Origin: Oscillospiraceae bacterium
Lineage (GTDB): Bacteria; Bacillota; Clostridia; Oscillospirales; Ruminococcaceae
Direction of reading: 5' to 3'
Assembly: GCA_017460955.1 (NCBI GenBank)
Contig: JAFTZY010000019.1
Span: 1-43,932 of the forward strand
DNA length: 43,932 nt
Made by a program: the position numbers and the translations under genes. The first letter of the stretch is position 1. Each line of letters begins with the position of its first letter. This document shows, piece after piece, positions 31,088-39,496 of the stretch. The notes under the pieces were generated by a model. That model was not told the origin of the DNA and searched no databases. It saw only the letters and a list, made by a program, of their open reading frames with translations.

Positions 31088-32050
31088 TCACGGCAGGAGC
31101 AGGAGGCTCCCGCTGAATGCGGCAAAGCCCGCTGTGAGTGCGATGCGCTGGAAAGGGGTGAGCCCTGCGCGTTCCATCGCGCCCATGAGTGTCATCGGCG
31201 CACGCCGCCAAAGCCGCGGGAGTGCCCCCACGGCGTACACCGCGCCGATGAGGAGCGCAACGCGCAGGTCGCTTTGCAGCATCACGCTCCCCGAAAGCAG
31301 TGCGCCCAGCCAGTGGTGTCCGGTGTGTCCGAGACGGCATCTGGCGGGGGGCAGGTTCCACACCATCGTCCCCAGGCAGCCGCCGGCAGCGGACAGCATC
31401 AAAAGTGCATACATCCCCGTGCTCCCTTGCAGGAACAGGACCGCCAGCACCAGAAGCTGCACGCAGCCCGCACCGATGGAGGCACCGTCCGTGCCGTCCT
31501 CAAAATGCGCGATGCCCCACCACAAAAGCGCCATGAGCGCTGCCCGGACAGGAAGGGCCGCCGCTCCCGCCTCCACGGAGCGTGTGCCGAGGGTGAGGAG
31601 GGTATCCGGGGCGTGCAGGAGCATCTGGAACCCCAGGCTCACAAGGAACATCAGGCACGGCTCCCGGAGACGCAGGCCGCTTTTTTGCACAAAGCGGCGC
31701 ACATCCCGCAGATCGAGCAGGAAGCCGCCCAGTGCGCCGGTCAGGCCAAGGAGGAAGCAGAGGAGCATACCTCGTGCCGTCTCCTGGAAGGAGAGCGCGG
31801 TGCGGTCCGCACCGGAGATCCGGCAGTAGAGTGCAAAGCCCGCCGCGAGTCCTGCGAGCGTGCCGACAACACCGAGCAGTCCGCCCATCACCGGGCGCAC
31901 GCGCTCCCCGGCGCCATCCTGTTTTTTCTCCTCCGCACGCTCGGGCTCATACAGCCGCATGTGCTCGAGAAACGGCACAAGGGCGATCCCCATGACCCCG
32001 GCGCACACCGCGGAGACCAGTGCGCAGACCAGCTGGACGGCTGCCGGCAT
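31088..32050 (-). CDS. MraY-family protein with degraded active site
   Basis: A 320-residue protein with about ten membrane helices at the mraY position between murF and ftsW. The MraY framework is recognisable: RPVMGG (52-57), GFLLDLRDV (109-117), EDGTDGA (184-190), WNLPPA (231-236) and RRAPM (282-286). Compared with MraY, the first Asp of the DD motif is Leu112, the catalytic Asp of MGDxGS is His242 in LGHTGH, and the HHH motif is replaced by TLM (287-289). The two Asp of TDGLDG remain (D185, D188). I infer that it cannot act as phospho-MurNAc-pentapeptide transferase. The frame is intact and coupled to murF by TGATG, so it looks maintained. An active mraY should exist elsewhere. Confidence 0.8.
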   Translation of the reverse strand: MPAAVQLVCALVSAVCAGVMGIALVPFLEHMRLYEPERAEEKKQDGAGERVRPVMGGLLGVVGTLAGLAAGFALYCRISGADRTALSFQETARGMLLCFLLGLTGALGGFLLDLRDVRRFVQKSGLRLREPCLMFLVSLGFQMLLHAPDTLLTLGTRSVEAGAAALPVRAALMALLWWGIAHFEDGTDGASIGAGCVQLLVLAVLFLQGSTGMYALLMLSAAGGCLGTMVWNLPPARCRLGHTGHHWLGALLSGSVMLQSDLRVALLIGAVYAVGALPRLWRRAPMTLMGAMERAGLTPFQRIALTAGFAAFSGSLLLLP

Positions 32051-33393
32051 CAGTCCCTACCGTAGAGCTGTGCGATGATCTCCTCGAGGTGCATCCCGTG
32101 GCTGCCCTTGAAGAGGAGCACATCCCCCTCCCCGGTATGGGTCCGCAGGTACTCCGTGAGCGCATCGGCATCCTGTGTGCAAAAGCTCTCTGTCGTTGTA
32201 TGCTCTGCGATCTGCCTTGCCGCCTGCCCGTAGCACACGGCAAGGTCGATGCCGGCAGCGGTGACCATCTCCCCGACCGAGGCATGGAGCACATCGCTCA
32301 TGTCACCGAGCTCGAGCATATCCCCGAGCACGGCAATGCGTCTGCCCTCGCAGGGGTAGCCGCCGAGCACGCCGAGGGCGGCACGCATCGAATCGGGGCT
32401 CGCGTTGTAGCAGTCCTCGATGACAGTCTGCCCGTTCATTTCCTTGATATTCTGCCGCATCCCGGTGGGGGCATAACGTGCCAGGCCGCACAGGATCTCC
32501 TGCGGCTCCATGCCGCACAGGGTCCCCACGAGATAGGCGGCAAGGGCGTTTTTGACATTGTGCTCCCCGATGGCGGGCAGCACGGCCAGGTGCTCCTGCC
32601 CGTCATGCACGATGGTGAAGGTCGTCACGCCGTTCTCTTCCTTGATGTCCCTTGCCTGCACATCCGCGTCCGCTCCCTGCGTGGAGAAGGTATACACGGG
32701 TCTGCCAAGGGTACCCCTGAGGGGGGCGAGGAATGTGTCATCGGCGCTCGTGACAAGGGGCGCATCGGGTGCGGCACCCTCGAGGATCTCAAGCTTTGCC
32801 TTGAGTATCCCCTCCTGCGAGCCGAGGTGCTCGACATGGGAAAAGCCGATGTTGGTGATGACGCAGACGGTCGGACGGGTGCAGCGGCTCATCCGGGAGA
32901 TCTCCCCGAAATGGTTCATGCCCATCTCAATGACGGCCGCGCCGTGCTGTCTTGTCAGGCAAAGCAGCGTCTTGGGGCAGCCGATCTCGTTGTTGAGGTT
33001 GGCCTGTGTTTTGAGCGTCTCAAACTTCTCCGAGAGCACACAGGCGATGAGCTCCTTGGTGGTCGTCTTGCCGACACTGCCGGTGACGGCGCACACGGGG
33101 ATATCAAACTGCTGCCGGTAGAGACCTGCGATATCGAGCAGCGCCTGTCCGGTATCGGGTACGACAAGGCACGGGGCCTCCCCGACGGGTCCCTCGGTCA
33201 CGGCAGCGACTGCGCCGGCTGCGAGTGCCTTTTCTACAAAATCATGTCCGTCAAAATTCTTTCCCCGCAGTGCTAGGAACAGGCATCCCTCCGGCAGGGT
33301 GCGGGTGTCGGTGCTGACATCGGTGATGTCCGCTTCAAACGGTGCCTGTGTACCCAGATGCGCTGCGATCTGAGAGAGCTTCATGGTTTCCAT
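32050..33393 (-). CDS. murF: UDP-MurNAc-tripeptide D-Ala-D-Ala ligase MurF
   Basis: Mur ligase of 447 residues that completes the UDP-MurNAc-pentapeptide. The ATP loop is TGSVGKTTTK at 104-113. The N-terminal part has the MurF pattern VSTDTRTLPEGCLFLALRGKNFDGHDF, and the central domain has IEMGMNHFGEI and VIEDCYNASPDS. The start at 33393 has GGAGG 12 bases upstream; an in-frame ATG at 33384 is possible. It follows murE by 8 bp and shares one base with the next gene. Confidence 0.95.
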   Translation of the reverse strand: METMKLSQIAAHLGTQAPFEADITDVSTDTRTLPEGCLFLALRGKNFDGHDFVEKALAAGAVAAVTEGPVGEAPCLVVPDTGQALLDIAGLYRQQFDIPVCAVTGSVGKTTTKELIACVLSEKFETLKTQANLNNEIGCPKTLLCLTRQHGAAVIEMGMNHFGEISRMSRCTRPTVCVITNIGFSHVEHLGSQEGILKAKLEILEGAAPDAPLVTSADDTFLAPLRGTLGRPVYTFSTQGADADVQARDIKEENGVTTFTIVHDGQEHLAVLPAIGEHNVKNALAAYLVGTLCGMEPQEILCGLARYAPTGMRQNIKEMNGQTVIEDCYNASPDSMRAALGVLGGYPCEGRRIAVLGDMLELGDMSDVLHASVGEMVTAAGIDLAVCYGQAARQIAEHTTTESFCTQDADALTEYLRTHTGEGDVLLFKGSHGMHLEEIIAQLYGRD

Positions 33394-33401
33394 GCTGTTA
33401 C

Positions 33402-34838
33402 TTACGCCTCCTGTGCCGATGCCGCGAGTGCCTCGGCCACGATCTCCCGCTCATCGAAATGGATGCGGCGGTTTTCCTCAAAGATCTGATAATCCTCATG
33501 CCCCTTGCCGGCCAGCACGATCACATCACCCGTCCCGGCAGTCTCCACGGCATGGAAAATGGCCTGCCTTCTGTCGGTCACGACCTCCCTGTCCACCGGA
33601 CTGTCCTCCAGTCCCACAAGGATGTCCGCGATGATGGCAGCGGGGTCCTCACTGCGGGGATTGTCGGAGGTGACGATCAGGCGGTCGGCATACTTCGCCG
33701 CTGCCTGTGCCATCAGCGGACGCTTGGCCGCATCGCGGTCCCCGCCGCAGCCGAAGAGGCACACGAGCTGCCCCTGTGTCACGGGACGCAGGGCCGAGAG
33801 GATGTTCTCGATCGCGTCGGGCGTGTGGGCATAGTCGCAGATGACTGTGAAGTCCCTTCCCGTGGGGATGACCTCGCATCTGCCCTTGACGCCGGGGCAG
33901 GCTTCGAGCGCCGGGATGCTCTGCGCATCCGCGATCCCCAGAAGCTTGCAGGCGGCATAGGCGGCCGTGGCATTGGCGACATTGAATTCGCCTGTGAGCC
34001 TTGTGCGGAAGGTCAGCACGCCGCAGCTCTGCCGCAGGGTGAATTCGCTCGCCCCTGCCCGCAGGGACACGGGGGTGTAGGCAAAATTGCCCTCGGTCCC
34101 GTAATCGTACTTCTCGCAGGACGTCTCCGCATAGAGCCGTCTGCCGTACTCGTCGCCGCCGTAGATGACGGCCTTGTCGCACAGCGAGAACAGCATCCGC
34201 TTGGCCTGATAGTAGTCCTCCATGGTGTGGTGGTAGTCGAGGTGATCCTGTGTGAGGTTCGTAAAGACGGCCACCTCAAAATGCGTCGGACCGATGCGCT
34301 TTTGCACGAGCCCGAAGGAGGACACCTCCATGACCACGAAGTCACAGCCCGCCTTCTGCATCCGGTCATAGAGTGCCATGAGCTCGAAGGTCAGGGGGGT
34401 GGTGTTGTCGGTGTGGAGGATCTCGTCGCCGATCTCGTTTTGGATCGTGCCGATGAGGCCCACCTTGTAGCCGCAGGCGGTGAGGATCTGCTTGATGAGC
34501 GTGGTGACGGTGGTCTTGCCGTTGGTGCCGGTCACGCCGACAAAGCGCATTTTCCGCTCGGGGTGGGAAAACCATGCCGCACACAGCTGCCCGTAGCACG
34601 CACGGGAATCGGGAACGGTGATCTCCCGCTCGCCAAGGCCCAGATGTTCCTCGGTGACAACGGCTGCCGCACCTGCCGCAAGGGCCTCGGCGGCCTTGGT
34701 ATGGCCGTCAAAGCGCTCGCCCCTGACACACACATAGAGGCACCCCGGGGTGACCTTCCGGCTGTCGTCGGTGACGGATGTGATCTCCGGATCACCCGGT
34801 ACGGGGCTCTCTGCTTCCCAAAGCTCGGATAATCTCAT
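33402..34838 (-). CDS. murE: UDP-MurNAc-dipeptide meso-DAP ligase MurE
   Basis: Mur ligase of 478 residues adding the third stem-peptide residue. ATP loop GTNGKTT at 104-110. The DNPRSEDP motif near 392-399 is the signature of meso-diaminopimelate-specific enzymes, in contrast to lysine-adding MurE. VTDDSRKVTPGCLYVCVRG at the N-terminus binds the UDP part. AGAAGGA precedes the ATG. This tells us that the wall is of the DAP type. Confidence 0.95.
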   Translation of the reverse strand: MRLSELWEAESPVPGDPEITSVTDDSRKVTPGCLYVCVRGERFDGHTKAAEALAAGAAAVVTEEHLGLGEREITVPDSRACYGQLCAAWFSHPERKMRFVGVTGTNGKTTVTTLIKQILTACGYKVGLIGTIQNEIGDEILHTDNTTPLTFELMALYDRMQKAGCDFVVMEVSSFGLVQKRIGPTHFEVAVFTNLTQDHLDYHHTMEDYYQAKRMLFSLCDKAVIYGGDEYGRRLYAETSCEKYDYGTEGNFAYTPVSLRAGASEFTLRQSCGVLTFRTRLTGEFNVANATAAYAACKLLGIADAQSIPALEACPGVKGRCEVIPTGRDFTVICDYAHTPDAIENILSALRPVTQGQLVCLFGCGGDRDAAKRPLMAQAAAKYADRLIVTSDNPRSEDPAAIIADILVGLEDSPVDREVVTDRRQAIFHAVETAGTGDVIVLAGKGHEDYQIFEENRRIHFDEREIVAEALAASAQEA

Positions 34839-34870
34839 ATCAATTCCTTCTTTCTCTCATCGCACGGCGA

Positions 34871-37192
34871 TCAGCCGCTCTGGTCGTTGACAACATAATT
34901 GAGACGGATGACGGTGCCGACCTCGACCTTCTCGCCGGCCGCCACGGACTGTGCCTGCACGAGGACATCGCTTCTGTCGGGGGAGGCACCCACGGCCACA
35001 TAATTGAGTCCGCGGTTGGTCAGGGCATCGTTGGCATCGGAGGCCTTGAAGCCGATGACATTGGGCACCTCCACGGTCTCGGCCACATAGCCGCTCTCGG
35101 TGTACAGCACGACCTTGCCGCCGGCGGCGACCGTATCGCCCGTCATCGGGCACTGGCCGACCACGGTGGTCCCCTCGCCCTTGATGTCGGCGGTCAGGCC
35201 CAGTCCCTCAAGGGTGTTCTGTGCCTTCTCAAGGTCCGCATCGATGAGCAGCGGGATGGTCACGTCGAGCTTGGCGTATTCCTCCTCGGTGTACTCCGGA
35301 TAATAGCCGAGCTGCGGGAGGATCTCCTCCATGATGGCTCTGGCGTAGGGGGCAACGACGACGCTGCCGTAGTAGTTGATGCCGGTGTCCGGCTCGTCAG
35401 CCATGATGAGCATGACGATCTCCGGATCGTCCGCCGGTGCAAAGCAGGTGTAGGAGGCCACATACTGCATGTTGGTGGACGGGTATTCGTCGAGCTTCTC
35501 GGACGTACCGGACTTGCCGCCGATGGCATAGCCGTTGATGTACGCATTCGAGCCGCCGTTGTTGTCCACGACCGCCTGCAGGAGCTCCCGCATAGTCTCG
35601 GAGGTCTCCTCGGAGATCACCTGGCGTCTGACATTGGTGCCGAAGGTCTTGACGACATTGCCGTCGCTCGACACGATGCGGCTGACCACATGGGGCTCCA
35701 CGAGGTATCCGCCGTTGACGGCGGCGGCGATGCCCGTGATCATTTCGATGGGGGTGAGCTTGTTGCCCTGTCCGAACGAGCAGGTGGCAAGGTCCACAAC
35801 GCCCATGCGCTCGGCATCGTAATAGATACTCGAGGTCTCGCCCGGCAGGTCGATGCCGGTGCGCTCGGACAGGCCGAAGGCGCAGAAATAATCGGTGAAC
35901 TTCGTGATGCCAAGGCGCATGCCCACCTCCATGAACGCCGGGTTGCACGAATTGGTCAGCGCCTCGGAGAAGGTCTGCCAGCCGTGGCCGGAGGTCTTGT
36001 GGCAATGGATGGGCGGTGCGCCGGAAATGGTATAGGCGCCGGTGCAGTTGAAGCCGTCCACGGCCGGATCCACGACGCTCTCCTCGATGGCCGCGGAGGC
36101 TGTGAAGATCTTGAACACGGAGCCGGGGATGTACAGCTCGGTGGTCGCCTTGTTCTTCCACTGCTTTTCACGGGCGGCCACATAGGCCTCCTCGTACTCC
36201 TCCTCCGGCAGTGCCTGGAGGGCGGCATTGGTGGCCTTGTCATAGATGACGGACGGATCGTTCAGATCGAAGCTCGGGTAGGTGCTCATCGCATAGATCG
36301 CACCGGTCTTGGCATTCATGATGATGCCGCAGGCACGGTTGCGCACGCGGTACTTCTCGCACATTTCCTCGAGGTTCTTGTCCAGATAGTATTGCAGCGT
36401 GGTATCCAGTGTCAGGTACAGGGAGCTGCCGTCCTGTGCGGGGTACGTTGTCGAGTACCGGTAGGGCATCTCGTTGCCGAGTGCATCGGTCGCGGACACG
36501 ACCCTGCCGTTGACGCCGGAGAGGTACTTGTCGTAGTAGGCCTCCAGGCCGTACTGACCCTTGCCGTCGCTGTTCGTAAAGCCGATGACCTGCGCGGCCA
36601 GATCGTTCTGGGGATAGTAGCGCTTGGTGTCCTCCTGGGTGGTGATGGAGTTCATGCCCAGATCCCCGAAATACTCGGCGATCTCATCGGCCGTGTTCTT
36701 CTCCACCTGCGTCTGGAGGACGTAGTACTGGGTATTCTTCTCCATGGCAAGCCAGACCGTGTCCTCGCTGATCGAGAGCTTCTCGGACAGAAACTGCACG
36801 ATCTCCTCCTTGAGGGCATCGGTCGAGATGATGCGCTGCCCCTCCGGGAGCTCCCCGCCCTCGTCCACGAGCTGCTGACGCTTCTCCATGGTCTTTTCGA
36901 TGGACTCCATGTTCTTCCGGAACTGCTCCGGGTCCATGAATACCTTATAGACCGTGGCGCTCCAGGCAAGGGGGGTATTGCCGGCATCGTAGATGGTGCC
37001 GCGTCCGGCGGTGATGGTGATGTTGCTGAAATGCGTGTTGTTCGCCATCTCCGCATATTCCTTGTGGTCGATGATGCACAGCCGGCACAGCTTGACGATC
37101 ACGGCGATCACCACGATCAGAAGGATGCTCATCACACCCAGCACGGTCCGCCGCTTCATCTGCGCCGACGGTTCCAGATCCATGCGATCCAT
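34871..37192 (-). CDS. Class B penicillin-binding protein with two PASTA domains
   Basis: Septal transpeptidase of FtsI/SpoVD type, 773 residues. One membrane helix lies at about 17-38, then the dimerisation domain (RGTIYDAGNTPLAWS near 64). The transpeptidase motifs are SVFK (S358 is the nucleophile), SCN at 415-417 and KSGTS at 560-564. Two PASTA domains occupy about 645-702 and 706-768. A single PBP fills the place where Bacillus has pbpB and spoVD, so it may serve division, spore cortex or both. The frame is open to 37393; the ATG at 37192 has AAGGAG 8 bases upstream. It is separated from ftsL by a structured leader. Confidence 0.93.
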   Translation of the reverse strand: MDRMDLEPSAQMKRRTVLGVMSILLIVVIAVIVKLCRLCIIDHKEYAEMANNTHFSNITITAGRGTIYDAGNTPLAWSATVYKVFMDPEQFRKNMESIEKTMEKRQQLVDEGGELPEGQRIISTDALKEEIVQFLSEKLSISEDTVWLAMEKNTQYYVLQTQVEKNTADEIAEYFGDLGMNSITTQEDTKRYYPQNDLAAQVIGFTNSDGKGQYGLEAYYDKYLSGVNGRVVSATDALGNEMPYRYSTTYPAQDGSSLYLTLDTTLQYYLDKNLEEMCEKYRVRNRACGIIMNAKTGAIYAMSTYPSFDLNDPSVIYDKATNAALQALPEEEYEEAYVAAREKQWKNKATTELYIPGSVFKIFTASAAIEESVVDPAVDGFNCTGAYTISGAPPIHCHKTSGHGWQTFSEALTNSCNPAFMEVGMRLGITKFTDYFCAFGLSERTGIDLPGETSSIYYDAERMGVVDLATCSFGQGNKLTPIEMITGIAAAVNGGYLVEPHVVSRIVSSDGNVVKTFGTNVRRQVISEETSETMRELLQAVVDNNGGSNAYINGYAIGGKSGTSEKLDEYPSTNMQYVASYTCFAPADDPEIVMLIMADEPDTGINYYGSVVVAPYARAIMEEILPQLGYYPEYTEEEYAKLDVTIPLLIDADLEKAQNTLEGLGLTADIKGEGTTVVGQCPMTGDTVAAGGKVVLYTESGYVAETVEVPNVIGFKASDANDALTNRGLNYVAVGASPDRSDVLVQAQSVAAGEKVEVGTVIRLNYVVNDQSG

Positions 37193-37240
37193 GTCTCCCG
37201 CTCCTTTCTGTGAAAAATGATTTTTCCGTAAAATTGCATA

Positions 37241-37268
37241 AAACAGGCAGGTAGCGGCCTGCCTGTTT
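37241..37268 (-). terminator. Terminator-like hairpin between ftsL and the PBP gene
   Basis: A perfect 11-bp stem AAACAGGCAGG/CCTGCCTGTTT with a 6-base loop. On the minus strand it is followed by TTTTATGCAATTTT. It sits about 50 bp before the PBP start and inside the dcw transcript, so it may be an attenuator. The T run is imperfect, so partial readthrough is likely. Confidence 0.7.
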
Positions 37269-37298
37269 CGTTTTGTTCCTTGTATCACGGGTGCGGCC

Positions 37299-37349
37299 GC
37301 ATTCCGTCCGGGGCATCTTTGCCCTCTTTTTTTCTGGCGGACGGAATGC
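37299..37349 (-). promoter_or_regulatory. Long stem-loop in the PBP leader
   Basis: Perfect 12-bp inverted repeat: GCATTCCGTCCG at 37299-37310 and CGGACGGAATGC at 37338-37349. Nested inside are GGGCA (37311-37315) and TGCCC (37320-37324), a second hairpin, and an A-rich run in the minus-strand RNA. It lies upstream of the terminator-like hairpin in the 234-bp gap between ftsL and the PBP gene. No known riboswitch or T-box motif is recognised. Confidence 0.65.
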
Positions 37350-37426
37350 AGCCCGTCTCCACACACTCGTTTTGTTTTCCTGTCTTTTATCACTGCCCGG
37401 CGGACGCTTTTTATACTCTATGCGCC

Positions 37427-37900
37427 CTATCCTCGCAGGTATTCCACGATATTATCGAACCAGCTCTTGACGCGGACGAAAATGTTCGTCTCCTCCTCCG
37501 GGATCGCCACCACATCCGTTTTCTGGATCTGGATGTATTCGACCTGGGAGAGGTCGAGCGGGTGCATTCCCAGCACCTCCTCGGCGTATTCCTGGATGTT
37601 CTTGCTCGACGTCCTGCCGGCGATCTCCGACTGCATCCGCACGTTTTCGCTGTGCAGATCCGTCAGCTCCTTCTGCTTCTGTGAGATCTCGTTGTTGACC
37701 TGGAGCTGCTGGACGTTGCTGAGGATCACGACCGCCAGCATGGAAAAGCACACGATCACGCCCAGGATGATCTTCACAACGGATATTCTTTTGCCACTTG
37801 ACTGTGCCATCGTCGTTACCTGTATGTCGTATTCTGGCCGGTATGAAGGCGGCGGAGTATGCGCCGGTGCGGCATTCCCGGAGCGCTCATAATAAGCCAA
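37427..37900 (-). CDS. ftsL: FtsL-like septum formation protein
   Basis: Bitopic divisome protein of 157 residues. The cytoplasmic tail is about 40 residues, one membrane helix spans about 41-61 (VVKIILGVIVCFSMLAVVIL), and a leucine-zipper-like coil follows (62-110, NVQQLQVNNEISQKQKELTDLHSENV in part). The C-terminal YAEEVLGMHPLDLSQVEYIQI is typical of FtsL/DivIC-type proteins. The start at 37900 is a TTG with AAAGGAG 10 bases upstream. An in-frame ATG at 37810 would leave a shorter tail. It follows rsmH by 6 bp. Confidence 0.85.
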   Translation of the reverse strand: MAYYERSGNAAPAHTPPPSYRPEYDIQVTTMAQSSGKRISVVKIILGVIVCFSMLAVVILSNVQQLQVNNEISQKQKELTDLHSENVRMQSEIAGRTSSKNIQEYAEEVLGMHPLDLSQVEYIQIQKTDVVAIPEEETNIFVRVKSWFDNIVEYLRG

Positions 37901-37906
37901 AATAAC

Positions 37907-38830
37907 TCAGCTCCTTTCTATCAGTCTGAGCTTTGCGCTGTGGCTGCGGCGGTTGCGCTGCAGCTCCTCCTCCCCGGCGGTCACAGGTCCCCGCACCACC
38001 GGATGTCCCAGGGGCTTCTTTCCGCAGACACACTGCGGGAAATCCGGCGGGCAGGTGCAGCCCGTACACCACTGTGCAAACTGCTGCTTGACGATCCTGT
38101 CCTCCAGCGAATGGAAGGTGATGACCGCCAGCCTGCCGCCCGGTCTCAGGCACGCGAATGCGGCCTCAAGTCCCCGGCGCAGATGTCCGAATTCATCGTT
38201 CACGGCGATGCGGACCGCCTGGAACGTCTTTTTGCAGGGGTTCTTCTCCCTGCGGAATTTCTGCGGCACCGCCTCCCGCACAAGCTCTGCAAGTGCGCCT
38301 GTTGTGGCGATGGGCGCGTTTTCCCTTGCACGGACGATGGCGGAGGCGATGCGCGGCGCAAAGCGCTCCTCCCCGTACTCGCGCAGGATCCGGATGAGCT
38401 CCCGCTCATCCCATGTATTCACAACATCGTAAGCGCTCTCGCCCTCCTGGCTCATCCGCATGTCCAGAGGGGCATCGAGCTGATAGGAAAAGCCCCTTCC
38501 GGCCGTGTCCAGCTGGTGGGAGGAGACCCCCAGGTCCAGCAGCACGCCGTCCACGAGCTCCACGCCCAGCGAATCGAGCGCTTCCCGCATCTGTGAATAG
38601 TTGCAGTGCATGACCTTCGCAGGCAGCCCTGCCAGCCGTGCGGACGCTGCCGCCACGGCATCCGGATCCCGATCCAATCCGATCAACAACCCGTTTTCGT
38701 TCAAGCGAAGAGCGATCTCCCGGGAATGTCCGGCACCGCCGACCGTTCCGTCCACATAAATACCGTCCGGACGGATCGCCAGCCCCTCCAGGGTTTCCGG
38801 CAGCAATACCGGAATATGCCCGAATTCCAT
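37907..38830 (-). CDS. rsmH: 16S rRNA (cytosine1402-N4)-methyltransferase RsmH
   Basis: SAM-dependent methyltransferase of 307 residues acting on C1402 in the 30S decoding centre. The start MEFGHIPVLLPETLEGL is canonical. The SAM motif is YVDGTVGGAGHS (residues 25-36), followed by LIGLDRDPDA and DGVLLDLGVSSHQLD. The C-terminal part has PGGRLAVITFHSLEDRIVKQ. AAGGGAGG precedes the ATG. It lies 12 bp after mraZ. Confidence 0.97.
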   Translation of the reverse strand: MEFGHIPVLLPETLEGLAIRPDGIYVDGTVGGAGHSREIALRLNENGLLIGLDRDPDAVAAASARLAGLPAKVMHCNYSQMREALDSLGVELVDGVLLDLGVSSHQLDTAGRGFSYQLDAPLDMRMSQEGESAYDVVNTWDERELIRILREYGEERFAPRIASAIVRARENAPIATTGALAELVREAVPQKFRREKNPCKKTFQAVRIAVNDEFGHLRRGLEAAFACLRPGGRLAVITFHSLEDRIVKQQFAQWCTGCTCPPDFPQCVCGKKPLGHPVVRGPVTAGEEELQRNRRSHSAKLRLIERS

Positions 38831-38842
38831 AGAAAACCTCCC

Positions 38843-39277
38843 TTACAGGCGCAGCGTGCCGGTCTCCGGGATGGCGGCGGGATCGAAGCTTTCGTCCTCC
38901 TTCTCCCAATCTGCCAGGTTCCAGATCTCTGCCTTGTAGCCTGCGCCGACAACAGCGACGTCCTTTTCCAGCCCCGCAAAATCCCGCAGATTCTGCGGCA
39001 GCAGGATGCGTCCCTGTTTGTCCGGTGTCACCTCGACAGCCCCGGCCATGAGCCAACGGCGCAGCTTCGCCGCCGTCACACCCGGCTGTGCTTCCATGGA
39101 GGCGATCAGCTCCTGCCAGTGCGCCATCGGATACACGCACAGGCAGCGTTCCCCGGTCGCATCCTTGGCGACCACGAACGTATCCCCGAGCACCTCCCGC
39201 AGCTTCGCAGGAAAGTTCATACGTCCCTTGGCATCGAGATTGTGATAGTAGGTACTTGTCATGCCATACGTAGTCAT
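38843..39277 (-). CDS. mraZ: Transcriptional regulator MraZ
   Basis: AbrB-fold DNA-binding protein of 144 residues that heads and controls the dcw cluster. The paired SpoVT/AbrB repeats are visible: YYHNLDAKGRMNFPAKLREVL near residues 9-29 and VTPDKQGRILLPQNLRDFAG near 82-101. The frame is open to 39310. The ATG at 39277 gives the usual length and has AGGTGAG upstream; an ATG at 39262 has none. Two exact TGGGN boxes downstream of its promoter suggest autoregulation. Confidence 0.93.
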   Translation of the reverse strand: MTTYGMTSTYYHNLDAKGRMNFPAKLREVLGDTFVVAKDATGERCLCVYPMAHWQELIASMEAQPGVTAAKLRRWLMAGAVEVTPDKQGRILLPQNLRDFAGLEKDVAVVGAGYKAEIWNLADWEKEDESFDPAAIPETGTLRL

Positions 39278-39427
39278 GTCCTGCTCACCTGCCGCTCTGT
39301 TTGTTCTCACACATGCGGGGTCTCTTTGTTTTTCTATGACCCCGTTCTCTCTTTTATATATGTAGCGTGCTGTAAGGCGTCCTGTTAGCCCCTTAAGATG
39401 TCCTCACCGTGCATTCAGGGTTCATTC

Positions 39428-39452
39428 ACCATCCGGGACCCACTTCTCCCCA
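39428..39452 (-). promoter_or_regulatory. Putative MraZ operator boxes
   Basis: On the minus strand TGGGG (39452-39448), 5 bases, TGGGT (39442-39438), 5 bases, ATGGT (39432-39428). This is the direct-repeat pattern reported for E. coli MraZ (TGGGN repeats with 5-base spacers), two boxes exact and the third degenerate. They lie at about +9 to +33 of the predicted transcript. Confidence 0.65.
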
Positions 39453-39467
39453 CAGTTCACCTTCTCC

Positions 39468-39496
39468 ATTATACCATACAGCCGTTCCAAGCGCAA
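39468..39496 (-). promoter_or_regulatory. Sigma-A-type promoter of mraZ and the dcw cluster
   Basis: On the minus strand TTGCGC (39496-39491), a 17-bp spacer and TATAAT (39473-39468), with TGG as an extended -10. It yields a leader of about 185 bases that holds the MraZ boxes and a 7-bp hairpin CGGGGTC/GACCCCG (39316-39344) before the ribosome-binding site. The rest of the 436-bp gap (39311-39746) is AT-rich and has no gene. Confidence 0.82.

Noticed and set aside
37193..37426. T-box or other known riboswitch upstream of the PBP gene
   Set aside because: No T-box core or conserved riboswitch sequence was recognised; only generic stems are present, so no class was assigned.
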